Below are positions 1 to 10,476 of a stretch of 33,621 nucleotides of DNA, in pieces. The position numbers and the translations under genes are program-made. The notes beneath the pieces are model-generated. The model was not told the origin of the DNA. It saw only the letters and a program-made list of their open reading frames with translations, and ran no database searches. The stretch is taken from contig NW_003147272.1 of NCBI RefSeq assembly GCF_000003605.2, positions 504,787 through 538,407 of the forward strand, written 5' to 3'. The stretch's first letter is position 1; every line of letters begins with the position of its first letter. The DNA is from Saccoglossus kowalevskii (Eukaryota > Hemichordata > Enteropneusta > Harrimaniidae).

Positions 1-820
1 ACTGATTTGTAAGTATATTTCAGTTTTTGTACTTATTCCCATGTTACCGGTATTGCATCTTCTCATCAACTACAACAAGTGAATGCTTTGGCTAGAAGTC
101 AGTCTTAAACACATATACCCAGTATTATAATTTAAATCAGTATTACCCAATCAAAAGTCCCCAACATGACATTTGAAATTATGTATTCAAATTTATTCAC
201 AAATAGTCACCAATCAGCATCTTTATATAGTATTGTTAACAGAAGTCAAATGGCCTATATGTGTATAGAATTTTTCGTGTGTTTTTTTTTTTATTTTTAC
301 AAAATCTATTAGTTTCTGGAATATTTAATTTCCATGTAAATGTACTTTCCATGTATTTTATTTCAATGTGAATAAATAAAATACTTGATAGATTTTGTAT
401 TTTATTTTATTTTTATTTATTTATTTTATTTATTTATTTTATTATATTTTGTATGTTTATTAGAAATATTACCATCAAATAATAAAGTATAATTGAAGGG
501 AAATTGTGCCCCACTAGTTAACTAAAAAGACCACTTGAAATAGTACAATTTTATCGATATATTCACAATTATCTTAGCTACTATTGGATGAATGTAGCAA
601 TTCATGTGGTATCTCCTGAAACTACAGTACTAAAAATGTTGATATATCACCTGTAGATACCTGCTTCACTGAAAATAATGAAAATCAGGCAATTTTGTGG
701 GCGTGGCACACATTAACTTGTAAATTAAATAAATATTAATATTTTATATTAAATAATATCGAATGATAGAATAAGCATCCATATCAATTTGTTTTCAAAT
801 CAAATTTGTTTGAAAGAGTT
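1..820. other. AT-rich sequence, no gene seen
   Basis: Apart from the TTTA microsatellite I find no open frame with protein character, splice pattern or repeat. 835-1160 likewise holds only a chance open frame. Confidence 0.6.
398..448. repeat. TTTTA/TTTA microsatellite
   Basis: About 50 bp of TTTTA and TTTA units. Confidence 0.85.
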
Positions 821-1167
821 GTCTGCTGCCCTCAATGTTGACATTAGTGACACTAGTTGTAAATAGTCAAACAGCATCATGCAGTGGTAGGTGCTGTAAA
901 TCACAGCGTGTCATATTCTCTCATTGGAGTAAGAAAATAAAACATCGATTTGTATTTTGGGAATATTTAATGAGCTTGTTTTGTAACCCACTCTTTCTGC
1001 TTTGTTTATTTCAAAGAGTCGTCAAACAAAGAATCAATTTTGCACAGCATAATATCACACATAATACAGTGAAAATAATAATTTAAAAATGTAAATTTTG
1101 AATAAATATGATTGACAATCTTATATCATGTCACGAGAAAATACGTTAGAATTACTGAAAAGTTAAC

Positions 1168-1307
1168 TTAAATGGCTGGGTCGTCACGAAGCGCGTGTTC
1201 GAGTGGCACATACCAGTAAACAAAGTATTTTGCTAGCGTTGTATACGTCGCTATCATGATGGGTCCCGTATCGAGCTGGACGGGCGACCAACGTGGCGAC
1301 CCTTTAA
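1168..1307. mobile_element. TTAA-ended MITE, copy 1
   Basis: This 140-bp element is bounded by TTAA. The inner right end, reversed, reads AAAGGGTCGCCACG, and the left end reads AAATGGCTGGGTCGTCACG, an imperfect inverted repeat. The interior, with GCGTTGTATACGTCG, is shared with the copies at 13649 and 29414. Confidence 0.7.
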
Positions 1308-1644
1308 TTTTCAAATAAACCTCAAATAAATTAATATATGGCAATGACTTGTAACTTGATTCTGAGCATTACCGTTTTTGTTTTTCTCTCTTTTGCTTAT
1401 TTTGTGTTCATCCTATCAGTGGTGTTTTTTCCCGAGTCTCTGTTGTTGTAACTGTATCGTTCTCTCTAGGCTGTCAAGATCTAACATCGGGATGCGGTTT
1501 CAAAAAACTATTAGTACCTAACACTAGTATTTTCTTAAAAAGTATTGACCTGTGTTTAGTTGACTAGAGTAGTATTCTGTCAAATATGTTGTTTTTGGCG
1601 GAGTACTGACAGTCGTAGTGATGTATTCTGTTAGGGAATCTAGT

Positions 1645-2006
1645 TCAGATTGAAACATTGAATTTCTGACCATCCTGGTTATTTCCGAAAAGTCCTTCCA
1701 GTGATCTGTGAGTCGTGTCCTTGCAGGCGGCACGAACTGTGTCTGCATCGTGCTGTTGTTGAATCAGAATCAGGGTCGCAACCAATGACCGCAAGGTGGC
1801 GCTCTGACCTCTCCTCTGTTTCCATAGTTGTAACATGGCGTGTTTCTGCTCCCGCATATTGCCTCTGTAGTCGCTCCCTATGTTGTGCACTTCGGCTTCC
1901 GAGAGGCCGAGATTGAGAGCAAGTCGTCTCCAGTAATCACCGATAATTCCTGCTATTTTATCGATTTGAAGGGTCGTTATTGGTTTGCTTGCATTCTGTG
2001 GCCATT
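1645..2006 (-). CDS. Last exon of the death-domain gene
   Basis: The acceptor is TATTTTTGTTACAG, with its AG at 2008-2007. The exon starts with two bases (AA) that complete a codon opened by the G at 2666. It holds the whole death domain and a 25-residue tail, and ends at TGA 1647-1645. A second open frame overlaps the 3' end (1748-1524), but only the frame given here continues the upstream exons and the domain. A possible ATTAAA poly(A) signal lies about 340 nt downstream (minus strand, about 1307-1302), inside a MITE. Confidence 0.85.
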
Positions 2007-5000
2007 CTGTAACAAAAATAGAGCCACGTTTAAAACAAAATCACGATGCTATAGCCCTCTATCGACGACCATTTCTGTGACGTAAATGGGTGCAAGGAAC
2101 GCCATTCACTGCATTGACATTGTTTTGATCTTGTATCGTCCGTCAGTGAATAGTACTATTTAAAGGATTTGCGGGATTTTAGACGATGAAACACAGCCAA
2201 ACAGATTTTATATTGACGTCACATAAACGCTTCGTCGATATAGGGTGCGATTATTTTTTTCAAAGGTGCATTGTTACGCGCAGACGATATTACCGATTTT
2301 GCGGGTTGGTGACTTAATAATATGGCGACAATACAATTAATAACAAATGCAACACGTATTCTAACCAAAAGATAAATATTTATCGAAAAATAATTGTGGA
2401 TATGCTTCAACTGCTTATTATCGGTCGACACCAAACCATTTGTGCACATATTTAAACTTTTCTGACATTTCTCAGTGAATCCCGCCAGCCAACTGAAAAA
2501 AATACAATATCTTCCATTTCGACGTGAATTGTCGAGGTTTTACAATTGTAGTCGGTCGACAGGTGGGGGATTGAAACTCCACATTTCATCGTCTGCTGGT
2601 TTCAACTTATCATTTTACAGCACGAGGGTCTTGTTGTAAATTACAATTTTATAAGTTCATTTTACCGTTTACGACGTCGTGTAGGTGGGTGTTTGCCATC
2701 TCCAGTCTCTGTTCACGTGATCGACTTATAATCAGCTCTTCTTTGAGTTTTCGGAACTCTCTCTCCCTGGTTTCAAGCTGGGACTCGAGACTAGTACATC
2801 GTGCCTTGGACACCTCTAGCATACTCTGGGCTGAACTACTCTGCTCCCGAAGTGCGTCCACCTGTGACTCCAACAACCTTCAGACAAGTTAAAGAAAACA
2901 TGTATATAATATTTATACTCGGTAAATATTTTCCCCGAAGACGTTTATGTGTCGAGTCGGTTAACAATTTTTGTCCCATGTTTCATTCATATGACCTGTC
3001 ACCACTAACTTAGAAAACATTGCGACATCAGAAATGAAAAAAAAAATGAAAAAATGTTTTATTTCCGCATTTGACAGATCTATTATGACACACCCACATA
3101 TTACCAACCTCGTGCTGTCAGACTGAGTGTCCAACTTTTGTTTCGTGAAGAAATATTTTCGTTTCGCATCTTGAATCTCTAACTCCAAACCCATAATTTT
3201 GTCTTTGCTTTTCTCGAGTTCGCCTTCAAGATCAGCGCATTTCTTTCTTTGCTTCTCCAGAGTCACTTTCAGCGTTTTGTTTTTCTTCGCCAAGTTTTCT
3301 AATTCACGATCAGCCCCGACTAGTTGGTCACGAGTACTATCCAAGTTCATCTGCATGGAGTAATTGTTGCGTTTCTCCTCGTTGTACCTATCTTTCAGAC
3401 GTCGATACTGTCGTTTTGTTTTTCGGGAGATTTGTTCAAGGTGTTTTATATTGAACTGCGTGGTTTTGAGTTCGACTTCGAGGCCCTGTGATCGTCGTCT
3501 TTCCGACCCGATTCGCGACCTCAGGTCGGTGCACCGACTTTCCGATCGCCGCACTTCGCTTTGCAGGGAAGACAAGGTCTCGTCTGAGGTGACGCTTTGA
3601 GAAGGGGAAAAGGCAGGCTCGTACGAATCCAAGTCGTCTTCCACGCCGTCTATTTGAATCGATGGGAACGCATCAGAAAGACTCAGTGATCGCTTATTGT
3701 ACCCCGACGACTTTTGCATCAAACGCCAGCGACGAGCTAAACGAAGACTCTCATACGCTTTCTCGTGTAAGTCGGGAATCAATCGAAGTATAAGTTCAAA
3801 ATCGCTATTCCCTGCCTTAACACGTTCATTCTTTACGAGCTCAACGGTGTTTGAACTGAACAGGTTTATATCGATCGGTCCAGGTGCCAGCAAACCTTTC
3901 CAAAATAACAGACTCTTATCTAAATCTCTTCTAATCTCTCTCAAACGCCTGGCCGACCTTCTATCGTCGTCGTAAAAGAAGTCGAGAAGCGGCTTGTAGA
4001 TACCGTTCTTGAAATTTTCCAATAGATACTCGAATCGATTGTAGATGTCTTGGAATTTGATAAGCATGTTGATTACACTTCCGTCTTTCATTACCGGATC
4101 CATCACCCCTATAATTAGAAAAATAAAGTCAACCATTTGATGCGTGTCCGTCTATATATCATTTCTATCATCATTTACGTATTAGAACGATTATGTAAAA
4201 TATTTGAGTGTCTGAATTATACCTAATGTCAGATTTTCAATGATTGACAGAGCGTCCGAACGTTTGCGATCTTTTTGCCTTTTTCTTGTGTGTTTGTTCG
4301 TATTTTATTTGTTACCACTTTCGAATGCTTGTACACCTTATCTACTAAATCGCCCCCTGGCGACGAAGCGGTTCTGTGACGTAACTGAATATCAGCGAAT
4401 GGCGCTCAATATCGTTTTGATCTGTAGTCATTCACTAAATGAATGTTAGAGAGATTTTGATATAATCTTGATGACAAGCGACTACGTTTTGAGACACTAT
4501 AGTCTTCGCAGCGCCACGTGTTCGAATAGGGTCCCATTCGACGTATAAAACGACGATTGTAAAATACAAAATTTTAACATTCAACAATCAATTAAAGCGG
4601 ATGAGTCGTCACCTGCGCATGCGTCAAATGGCCATAGCGAGTCATTGTTTACAAACAAGCGCCTTTGCGCTTTAGCGTGTGTTGTTGTCGTCGCTTGGGA
4701 CTCAATTCCCGCGCGTGTGCAGGTGACGACCCTCCCGCTTTAAGCATCTATTATGTTAATTAATTCACCAAAAGTGTTTGAAACCCAGGCATCCGACGTG
4801 CAGTGTATGCGCTACACCAATAATGGAAATAAGACAATTCTAAAGCTTCACCTCGAGCCCTGATGTCCCGTTCCCACTTGATCAGTTCCTCAATTTGGTC
4901 ACGTGACCGGACTACACCAAATGCCCGATGGTTCCATGCGTTCCATCGCTTTGTCACTTGTTGAAGTTTCTTGTGGAACTCTTCGACGAAGTCTGCTGGT

Positions 5001-6517
5001 ACGAAGGTTCTCAGTTCTTGTTCAAACGCCGAGCATTGCTCCGCCAACCAAACTTCCCTCACCGTCTGTGAAGTCACGGCGAGATCGTCTATCTGCGTGT
5101 ACAAAAACAAACTTTTGCGTGAGTGGTGAAAATAAGTTTTAGGGTGGACTATTAAGTTCTGCCGAAGAACTGGACTTAATATTGGTAGACAATTCGCATG
5201 AACATTTTGATATACACGACAAATTTCTTTTTTTAAATGCTGGAAATGAAAATGCCACGTGTTCCCGTACAGAAAAATAAGTTGGCGGACGGTAAATACG
5301 CAAATGTCAAACTATGTCACCTCAATCAAAATAATAGTTCAGCACTTCTATGAATGTTGTTCAGTTTAACAGTATTCGCGTCACCGCCATATCCGGTTCA
5401 AAAAACTTGGCAAGTAATATCGATAACCTGACCCCGAACTTTGGCAGTCAAGTTGAAGTTTTATAAAGAGAAAACAACTCATAAATTTGATGACCTCATA
5501 CAATGACAAACATTATTTTTGGCATTCCTGGCAAATATCCAAGGCTGGGTCGTCTCTCAATTAAATGACGTCTTTCCGTCCTTCTTGGCATCGATTGATG
5601 GAGTTGATGATGTTTCTTTAGCTCCATGATGATGAATCAATTCACACCTCGCAGAACAGTTCTCCGAGTGAGTGAGTTTCCGGTAGAACACATACAGAAA
5701 GTGAATTTGTGTGGAGTACTGGGCAACAAAAACACGTTTCAAGCACCGACAATCAAAGATTTAAAACCATTTTTGCTCATATGATTTTGTTCTTGTGCTT
5801 TGACTTATTTCCGACTCCTTATTAAATTTCACTTTTGAGGCAACATAATTCTTTAAATTATGTACATTATGTACATTATCACTGTATACCGTTATAGTCA
5901 CGTGATATTTAATTTGAGAAGTCATAAAACGTAAGAATGAAATTTAACTACACGTGTTGTTGTTTTGAAGGACACTGGTGGTGCAGCTGACAAAAGGTTT
6001 CCCTCAAGTACTCAATACATCATTAATGTGACAAGACGGGGGTCATGGAGAAATAGTACGTGGATATTTGAACCTCCGTGTTAGCCTGTCATATGGTATA
6101 TTAATGGGAGAAGTGTATTTAAGTTAGACACACCCGAATTCTGCATATATTATAAAAGTTGAATAGCTGGAAATTATGACTCCATGAATTTAAAAATCAA
6201 CTATTTCGTTTCGTATTTTTAAACTTTTTAAGTTGCGCTGGAAGGGGTCTGCTACGAAGAGTTTGTTCTGTTAAAATTGTTTACATAAAAACAGTTCCGC
6301 CGCCGTTGCAACATTTGCGAACATTTGGGTCTAAATGGTACACAGTAATATATTTGAATTAATAAATGCTTTAAAATATAATGTAAAAAAGGCCGAGCAA
6401 ACGGAATATACTTACCTGCGATCACGTCCAATATGGTTGAGGCATATGATTGAATAGAAATGAACTAAAATAAAATGAAAGTAAAATAAAATAAGGACTT
6501 ACGAAATATTCTTTCAT
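1645..6517 (-). CDS. Coiled-coil protein with C-terminal death domain (spliced, 4-7 coding exons)
   Basis: Predicted from joined exons 6517-6503, 6464-6416, 5718-5648, 5092-4852, 4108-3109, 2877-2666 and 2006-1645, total 1950 nt (649 aa). All junction phases agree, and the last four exons are firm. The N-terminal 300 residues are predicted helical and unrecognised. Residues about 303-528 form a long charged heptad-type coiled coil. Residues about 543-622 form a death domain: WRRLALNLGL, then EVHNIG, then MLQLWKQRRG and SATLRSLV, the usual six-helix pattern with its conserved tryptophans. Such domains bind other death domains in apoptosis or NF-kB-type signalling. Coiled coil plus death domain suggests a self-associating adaptor; this is inference. 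No signal peptide or membrane segment is seen in the firm exons. The first three exons are tentative. I cannot name an orthologue. Confidence 0.8.
2666..2877 (-). CDS. Coiled-coil exon of the death-domain gene
   Basis: The acceptor is TTTTCTTTAACTTGTCTGAAG and the donor is AACG followed by GTAAAA. The exon encodes about 70 residues of E/R/S-rich heptads (LLESQVDALREQ at the start, HLHDVVN at the end). It enters with one base and leaves with one base, matching both neighbours, so the joined codons are AGG (Arg) upstream and GAA (Glu) downstream. Confidence 0.85.
3109..4108 (-). CDS. Large central exon of the death-domain gene
   Basis: This 1000-nt exon has acceptor TTTTTCTAATTATAG and donor CACGAG followed by GTTGGT. 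It encodes a helical region (VMDPVMKDGSVINMLIKF onward), a Ser/Asp-rich linker near SLSLSDAFPSIQIDGVEDD, and then the coiled coil from about TLSSLQSEV onward. An internal ATG (4103-4101) directly after the acceptor could start a shorter isoform. Confidence 0.88.
4592..4742. mobile_element. TTAA-ended MITE, copy 2
   Basis: This 151-bp element lies in the intron between exons 5092 and 4108. The left end AAAGCGGATGAGTCGTCACC mirrors the reversed right end AAAGCGGGAGGGTCGTCACC. TTAA flanks both sides. The interior matches the copy at 21405 (GTTTACAAACAAGCG, CTCAATTCCCGCGCGT). Confidence 0.8.
4852..5092 (-). CDS. Helical exon of the death-domain gene
   Basis: The acceptor is TTTGTTTTTGTACACGCAG and the donor is CTCGAG followed by GTGAAG. 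The exon is 241 nt, entering in phase 0 and leaving in phase 1, and the joined codon with 4108 is GGG (Gly). It encodes an amphipathic, Trp-containing stretch (IDDLAVTSQTVREVWLAEQ ... RWNAWNHRAFG). I recognise no domain. Confidence 0.8.
5648..5718 (-). CDS. Candidate upstream exon of the death-domain gene
   Basis: The acceptor is TTTTTGTTGCCCAG and the donor is GCGAG followed by GTGTGA. The exon is 71 nt. In the only frame that meets the phase-0 exon at 5092 it has no stop and reads LHTNSLSVCVLPETHSLGE and then LFCE. It needs one base from upstream, which both the donor at 6416 and the alternative ATG exon at 9764-9755 supply. Confidence 0.45.
6416..6464 (-). CDS. Candidate second coding exon of the death-domain gene
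   Basis: The donor is a perfect GATCGCAG followed by GTAAGT; the acceptor is CATTTTATTTTAG. The exon is 49 nt, entering phase 0 and leaving phase 1, and reads FISIQSYASTILDVIA. The intron before it would be only 38 nt, which is suspiciously short, so the upstream limit is uncertain. Confidence 0.4.
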
Positions 6518-6575
6518 GGTACACAGGCGTCGGAATCAGTAATCAAATTAGGCAGTTAAAGTCCGCTCACAGCAC
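6503..6575 (-). CDS. Candidate start exon (5' UTR plus MKEYF)
   Basis: An acceptor TATATTTTTCAG (AG at 6577-6576) opens a 73-nt exon. It contains ATG in good context (GTACCATGA, 6517-6515), five codons (MKEYF), and a TTTC donor followed by GTAAGT. The arrangement of acceptor, 5' UTR, start codon and strong donor fits a first coding exon after a non-coding leader. It could also splice in phase directly to the exon at 5092. Confidence 0.45.
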
Positions 6576-6579
6576 CTGA

Positions 6580-9180
6580 AAAATATACAAGTGTATAAAA
6601 CGAATATAACTGTGTCCTTTTTGGAAATTTGCATATTTTACTTCATGAATATTCATGACTGTCCACAAAGTTGCGCAGACGACAGATATTCTTCCGAAAA
6701 GTATGACAGTTTAGACTCATTTTAATATGAGTGGCGTGTATTCTTTATCTGATCATTTCAATGTGGGAAGGGGTCGTGGTTAATTTAATACAGCGATACA
6801 ACATGTGCATGTAAAAAACGATATAACATGAAACTATTGGTCGGTCCGATGAAGGAGGTCTTGCAAGGGTATTTTTGTTTAGTGTTTGATAACGTCCATC
6901 GAACCAATATTTTAATCCCACTCTTTCCCGTATGTTTTATCATAAATGTATAATGACAAATTACGATCGCCACCATGCGGTCCAAGGCGATCACGTGCTC
7001 AACCAATCATATTCAGTGAAATTTCTCAATTGTGTGCCTAACGTCAGGGTTAGTGATTCTAAAATTTTGCCAGCCCTGCCAGAAAGTTACTAGCCAAGCG
7101 ACGATTATTTTAAAATACTAGTACCCCGTTTCCATTTCAAGTAAGCGTGACAAAAACTCAACATTCAGCCAACTCACACAACGGATAAACTATAAATCTT
7201 GCCTTTTGTTTCACGTGTCTGTGCCATCAGAGGAGAATTGCGTTTAAATAATATTATTTAGTAAGATTGAAGCAGATTATGAACACATTTCACTAGATCA
7301 CCGGGCATGAGTGTTTTATTGTTTACCACCATGAACTGGAAAATTACCCGTCTCGAGCAGACGGTAACTTGAAACACTCACAGTACGTGATACATGGCGC
7401 AGATATGAACACCAATTTGACTCGAGTCAGAGCAAGGTTTTGTACTCAAAATTTGCATTATAATATGCCTCAATTAGGCATTGGAAGTAACTATAGTGTT
7501 TCTATTAAAATCGATCGTTATTATTAGATATAAAACAACTGTTGACGCAATCTGTACTCACCATAAAACGAGACCTCGTGGTGAAACACCACAAGGGAAA
7601 TCTGGAAGCTATTATTTGAATGAAATATTAGTCATATAAGAAAAATACGTAGTATGTCAATTTGAATTATTGTAAACGAATGTTTTCAAGACTGACAGTT
7701 AGTACTACTAAATCAAACTATTCGTCTCAATTCCCTAGTTTCTAAAACGATAACAACACAGCAACAGATAATACCGATCGAAATTAGGTTGTTTTGTTTA
7801 AAATCAGTGTGGTGAAAACGATTAATGTTCAATGTCATGTCCAAATCACGGATAATTATCTGCGTTTCAACATTACAACACTAGTGCATGTCTTGGCATT
7901 GGACAGGGTCAATGTCACAAGTAAACTGATAAATGGCGACAACAAATATACTTAACCGTTTCTCGGAAGAAGAAACTATTCACTTGACTCGGACGATATA
8001 AATAAAACCTATACGAATGATTAAAATAGGCCAGAACAACGCCACAGATTCACCGCCGTGTCGTATTTCCATATTTATAAACACGTGTATTATTTCACGT
8101 ACCTTGTCAAGCTTTGACATCACGTACTTATATTAGCGTTAGCACAAGCAAAAGTGCAGTATGGAGAGAGTTTCAAATTCAAACATAATAAATCATGATA
8201 GCATTTATGAAGAATATTCAAATTGGTTCAGGCGCCAAATAACGTATAGTTATTTTTTTAGCACAGATAGTGAGACGGGCAAACATACAATACTACAAAG
8301 TTTTACTTACCCGCGTTGAGTTGTATGTTTCAACGATGCGCACGGCGTATGGTCACAGAATGCCTTGTCAGTCGAAATTAAACGTCCACTTGTTGTGGTT
8401 AAAACATAGGACGCTGGTGGCGTAATGTTTCCTGTGACATTGACCTCATTAAACAGGGCTTGGGACAAAAAGAAGGCCATTCCACAATGCCACAGGTCGT
8501 AAAATACGGAAAACGAAATTGGTTTTGTAAAACATTCAAGGAGAACCGGCGAAAATAAAATGCTTCAATATCAAACGTGAATGCACTTTATTTTTAGTTT
8601 AGCGGAAGAGACATGAGAACATAAATATATAATATATGATATCGTTATATCGACGCGATTTCTGTCTCATCAAAATACGAAATCACCGTCATAATACATA
8701 GCGACTTTGATATACAACTTGAACAAAAGTTAGTAGCGCTTTGCTGTGACATTTTACGTGAGTTTACAACAAAGGGCATGAGGCCTAGGCGAGTAAGTAT
8801 ATAAATCATGTCTCGGATATAAGCGAGACTGGATATGAATTGAAATATGGGTCCGATAGACGTCATCAATTATGCAAGGAATATTCATCGATATCGCTAC
8901 ATCTATATTTGGGATGACGTCATCGATATATATAATATATTGATAATATAATATGAGGCGTTGGACCGATGGGAATCATGTTTTTTTTTTAATTTTTATT
9001 ATTATTTAATTTTTTTATATATGAGTTTTACCAACATGAATTTCCCATACTACTATGAACTTGAAAGAAGGGAAGATAACGACTGGGTGAGACACTGCAC
9101 TCGCAGTTAAATATAGTAATGTAAAACAAACTCAATATAAATATTACTATATTCTATTATATTCTAACTTTTTAAAAATA
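6580..9180. other. Non-coding, presumed 5' introns of the death-domain gene
   Basis: AT-rich, no credible coding frame on either strand. It contains donor-like sites at 7562 and 8311 and CRE-like sequences near 8860 and 8915. Confidence 0.45.
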
Positions 9181-10064
9181 AATACCTTACCTGTTTATGG
9201 TAAAACCGAGTTCGGTGAAGACTGGATACTGGATCACAACCTGCTCATCATGGCAAAAGCGTTCAGCAGCTACAATAGACTGTTATCAACGCAGACAACT
9301 GTTTTTACTCCGGGTATTTGAAAGAAACTAATAATATAATTGCATGGTATGTTAGCTTGTAAATACCCCTCCCAGGATATCATTTCAAATTCCGTAATTC
9401 TTTTTCAAGAACTGAGAAAGATTGATGAATGCCGTCGTTGTAGTTGTTCAAGCGCGGCATCCTGGAATTGCCGGTAATCAACAGGTGGTAGTGCAACTAG
9501 TACTATGCCGCCATACAATGACCGTCAAATGACACGTTATGCAAGTTACTTTCTCAGGCTATCATGATAGAGTAATTGCTTACGGAGTTTGACAATTGTT
9601 GAATGACGTCTGAACGCAAAAGGGTATGCAATACTTACGAAAAAAAGTATGTCTGTATCTGTCGACTTTGCTGCTACTAGAAATATGTTTGCTCCTTGAC
9701 TATGAACTTGATGTAACACCTAGTTTACAGTGTGAAACACAGTATTGTACTTACCTATTTCCATGACAACTGCACCTTGATACGAAAAAGCTCTAAATGT
9801 AGAAGAGTAGCGATAACACTGTTTCAGCTCGGTGTAGGAACAACGCACTGCCGGCGTTCGATTGGTTCCAAGTTTGATCGTCAAACAGCGTTGCTGTGAA
9901 GCATGAGAGCGCGCTATGGTCAGTTCAAATTCGCTGCTTCCCGATGTCCTTTGCGAACGGCATCTTGTGGCTTAGTGTGCCAGTGCCATGCCAATTGAAA
10001 CAACAACCTGCTAATTGTACAAACTGAATCCCGGTCCTGGGTCACGGAAAAAATAACACTTACC
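7560..10064 (-). promoter_or_regulatory. Series of consensus splice donors: likely alternative leader exons
   Basis: Minus-strand donor-like sites follow exon-like ends at 7562 (TTTATG then GTGAGT), 8311 (ACGCGG then GTAAGT), 9191 (AACAG then GTAAGG), 9639 (TTTC then GTAAGT), 9755 (ATGGAAATAG then GTAAGT) and 10064 (AAACTG then GTAAGT). The 9764-9755 segment has ATG plus seven bases and would join the exon at 5718 in frame. I infer alternative 5' exons of the death-domain gene. A CRE palindrome (TGACGTCA, 8915-8922) lies among them. No TATA box was assigned. Confidence 0.35.
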
Positions 10065-10463
10065 AGTTTATCAAGACGTATTTAGAAAACATTCAATCTA
10101 AAAACGCACTTCTATAGTATCCGCACGGTATCGAAAAGGCATTCAATGGGCGCTGCATGGCCACAGGGCTTTGTAACACTGTGTGCGAGGGCATTTTTGT
10201 AGGAATTCATTAAATATGTACACATATAATTGTATTTCACTTAGTATACCCAATTTATACTATACCAATGTCAATGTCTTTCAAATAGCATATTTTATTA
10301 ATAACGAGTAAATACACGTCACTGTATATTTAATTATGTCCGTACGGGCTAATCGGGTAGAGAGTGACGTAATGTACGGAAGACATTGCAATAATTTAGT
10401 AAGTCAAATACATCGTCATAAATATTTCAGTAATTTTGATCTTAGATGTGCCCGGGTTAGCGT

Positions 10464-10476
10464 GTTGCCTAGTAAC
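10464..10476. promoter_or_regulatory. X-box (RFX-type) motif
   Basis: GTTGCC, T, AGTAAC fits the RFX X-box consensus GTNRCC-N(0-3)-RGYAAC. ATG at 10477 opens a 22-codon frame ending in a hydrophobic segment (YSLLFIFLVFLLIK), and AATAAA overlaps its stop. Confidence 0.3.

Noticed and set aside
1524-1748. 74-codon minus-strand frame overlapping the end of the death-domain exon
   Set aside because: It is out of frame with the death domain and with the upstream exons; the in-phase frame ends at 1645, so this is 3' UTR or chance.
5541-5560. Another TTAA-family MITE, because of CTGGGTCGTC
   Set aside because: Only one end-like motif is present and no partner inverted end was found nearby.
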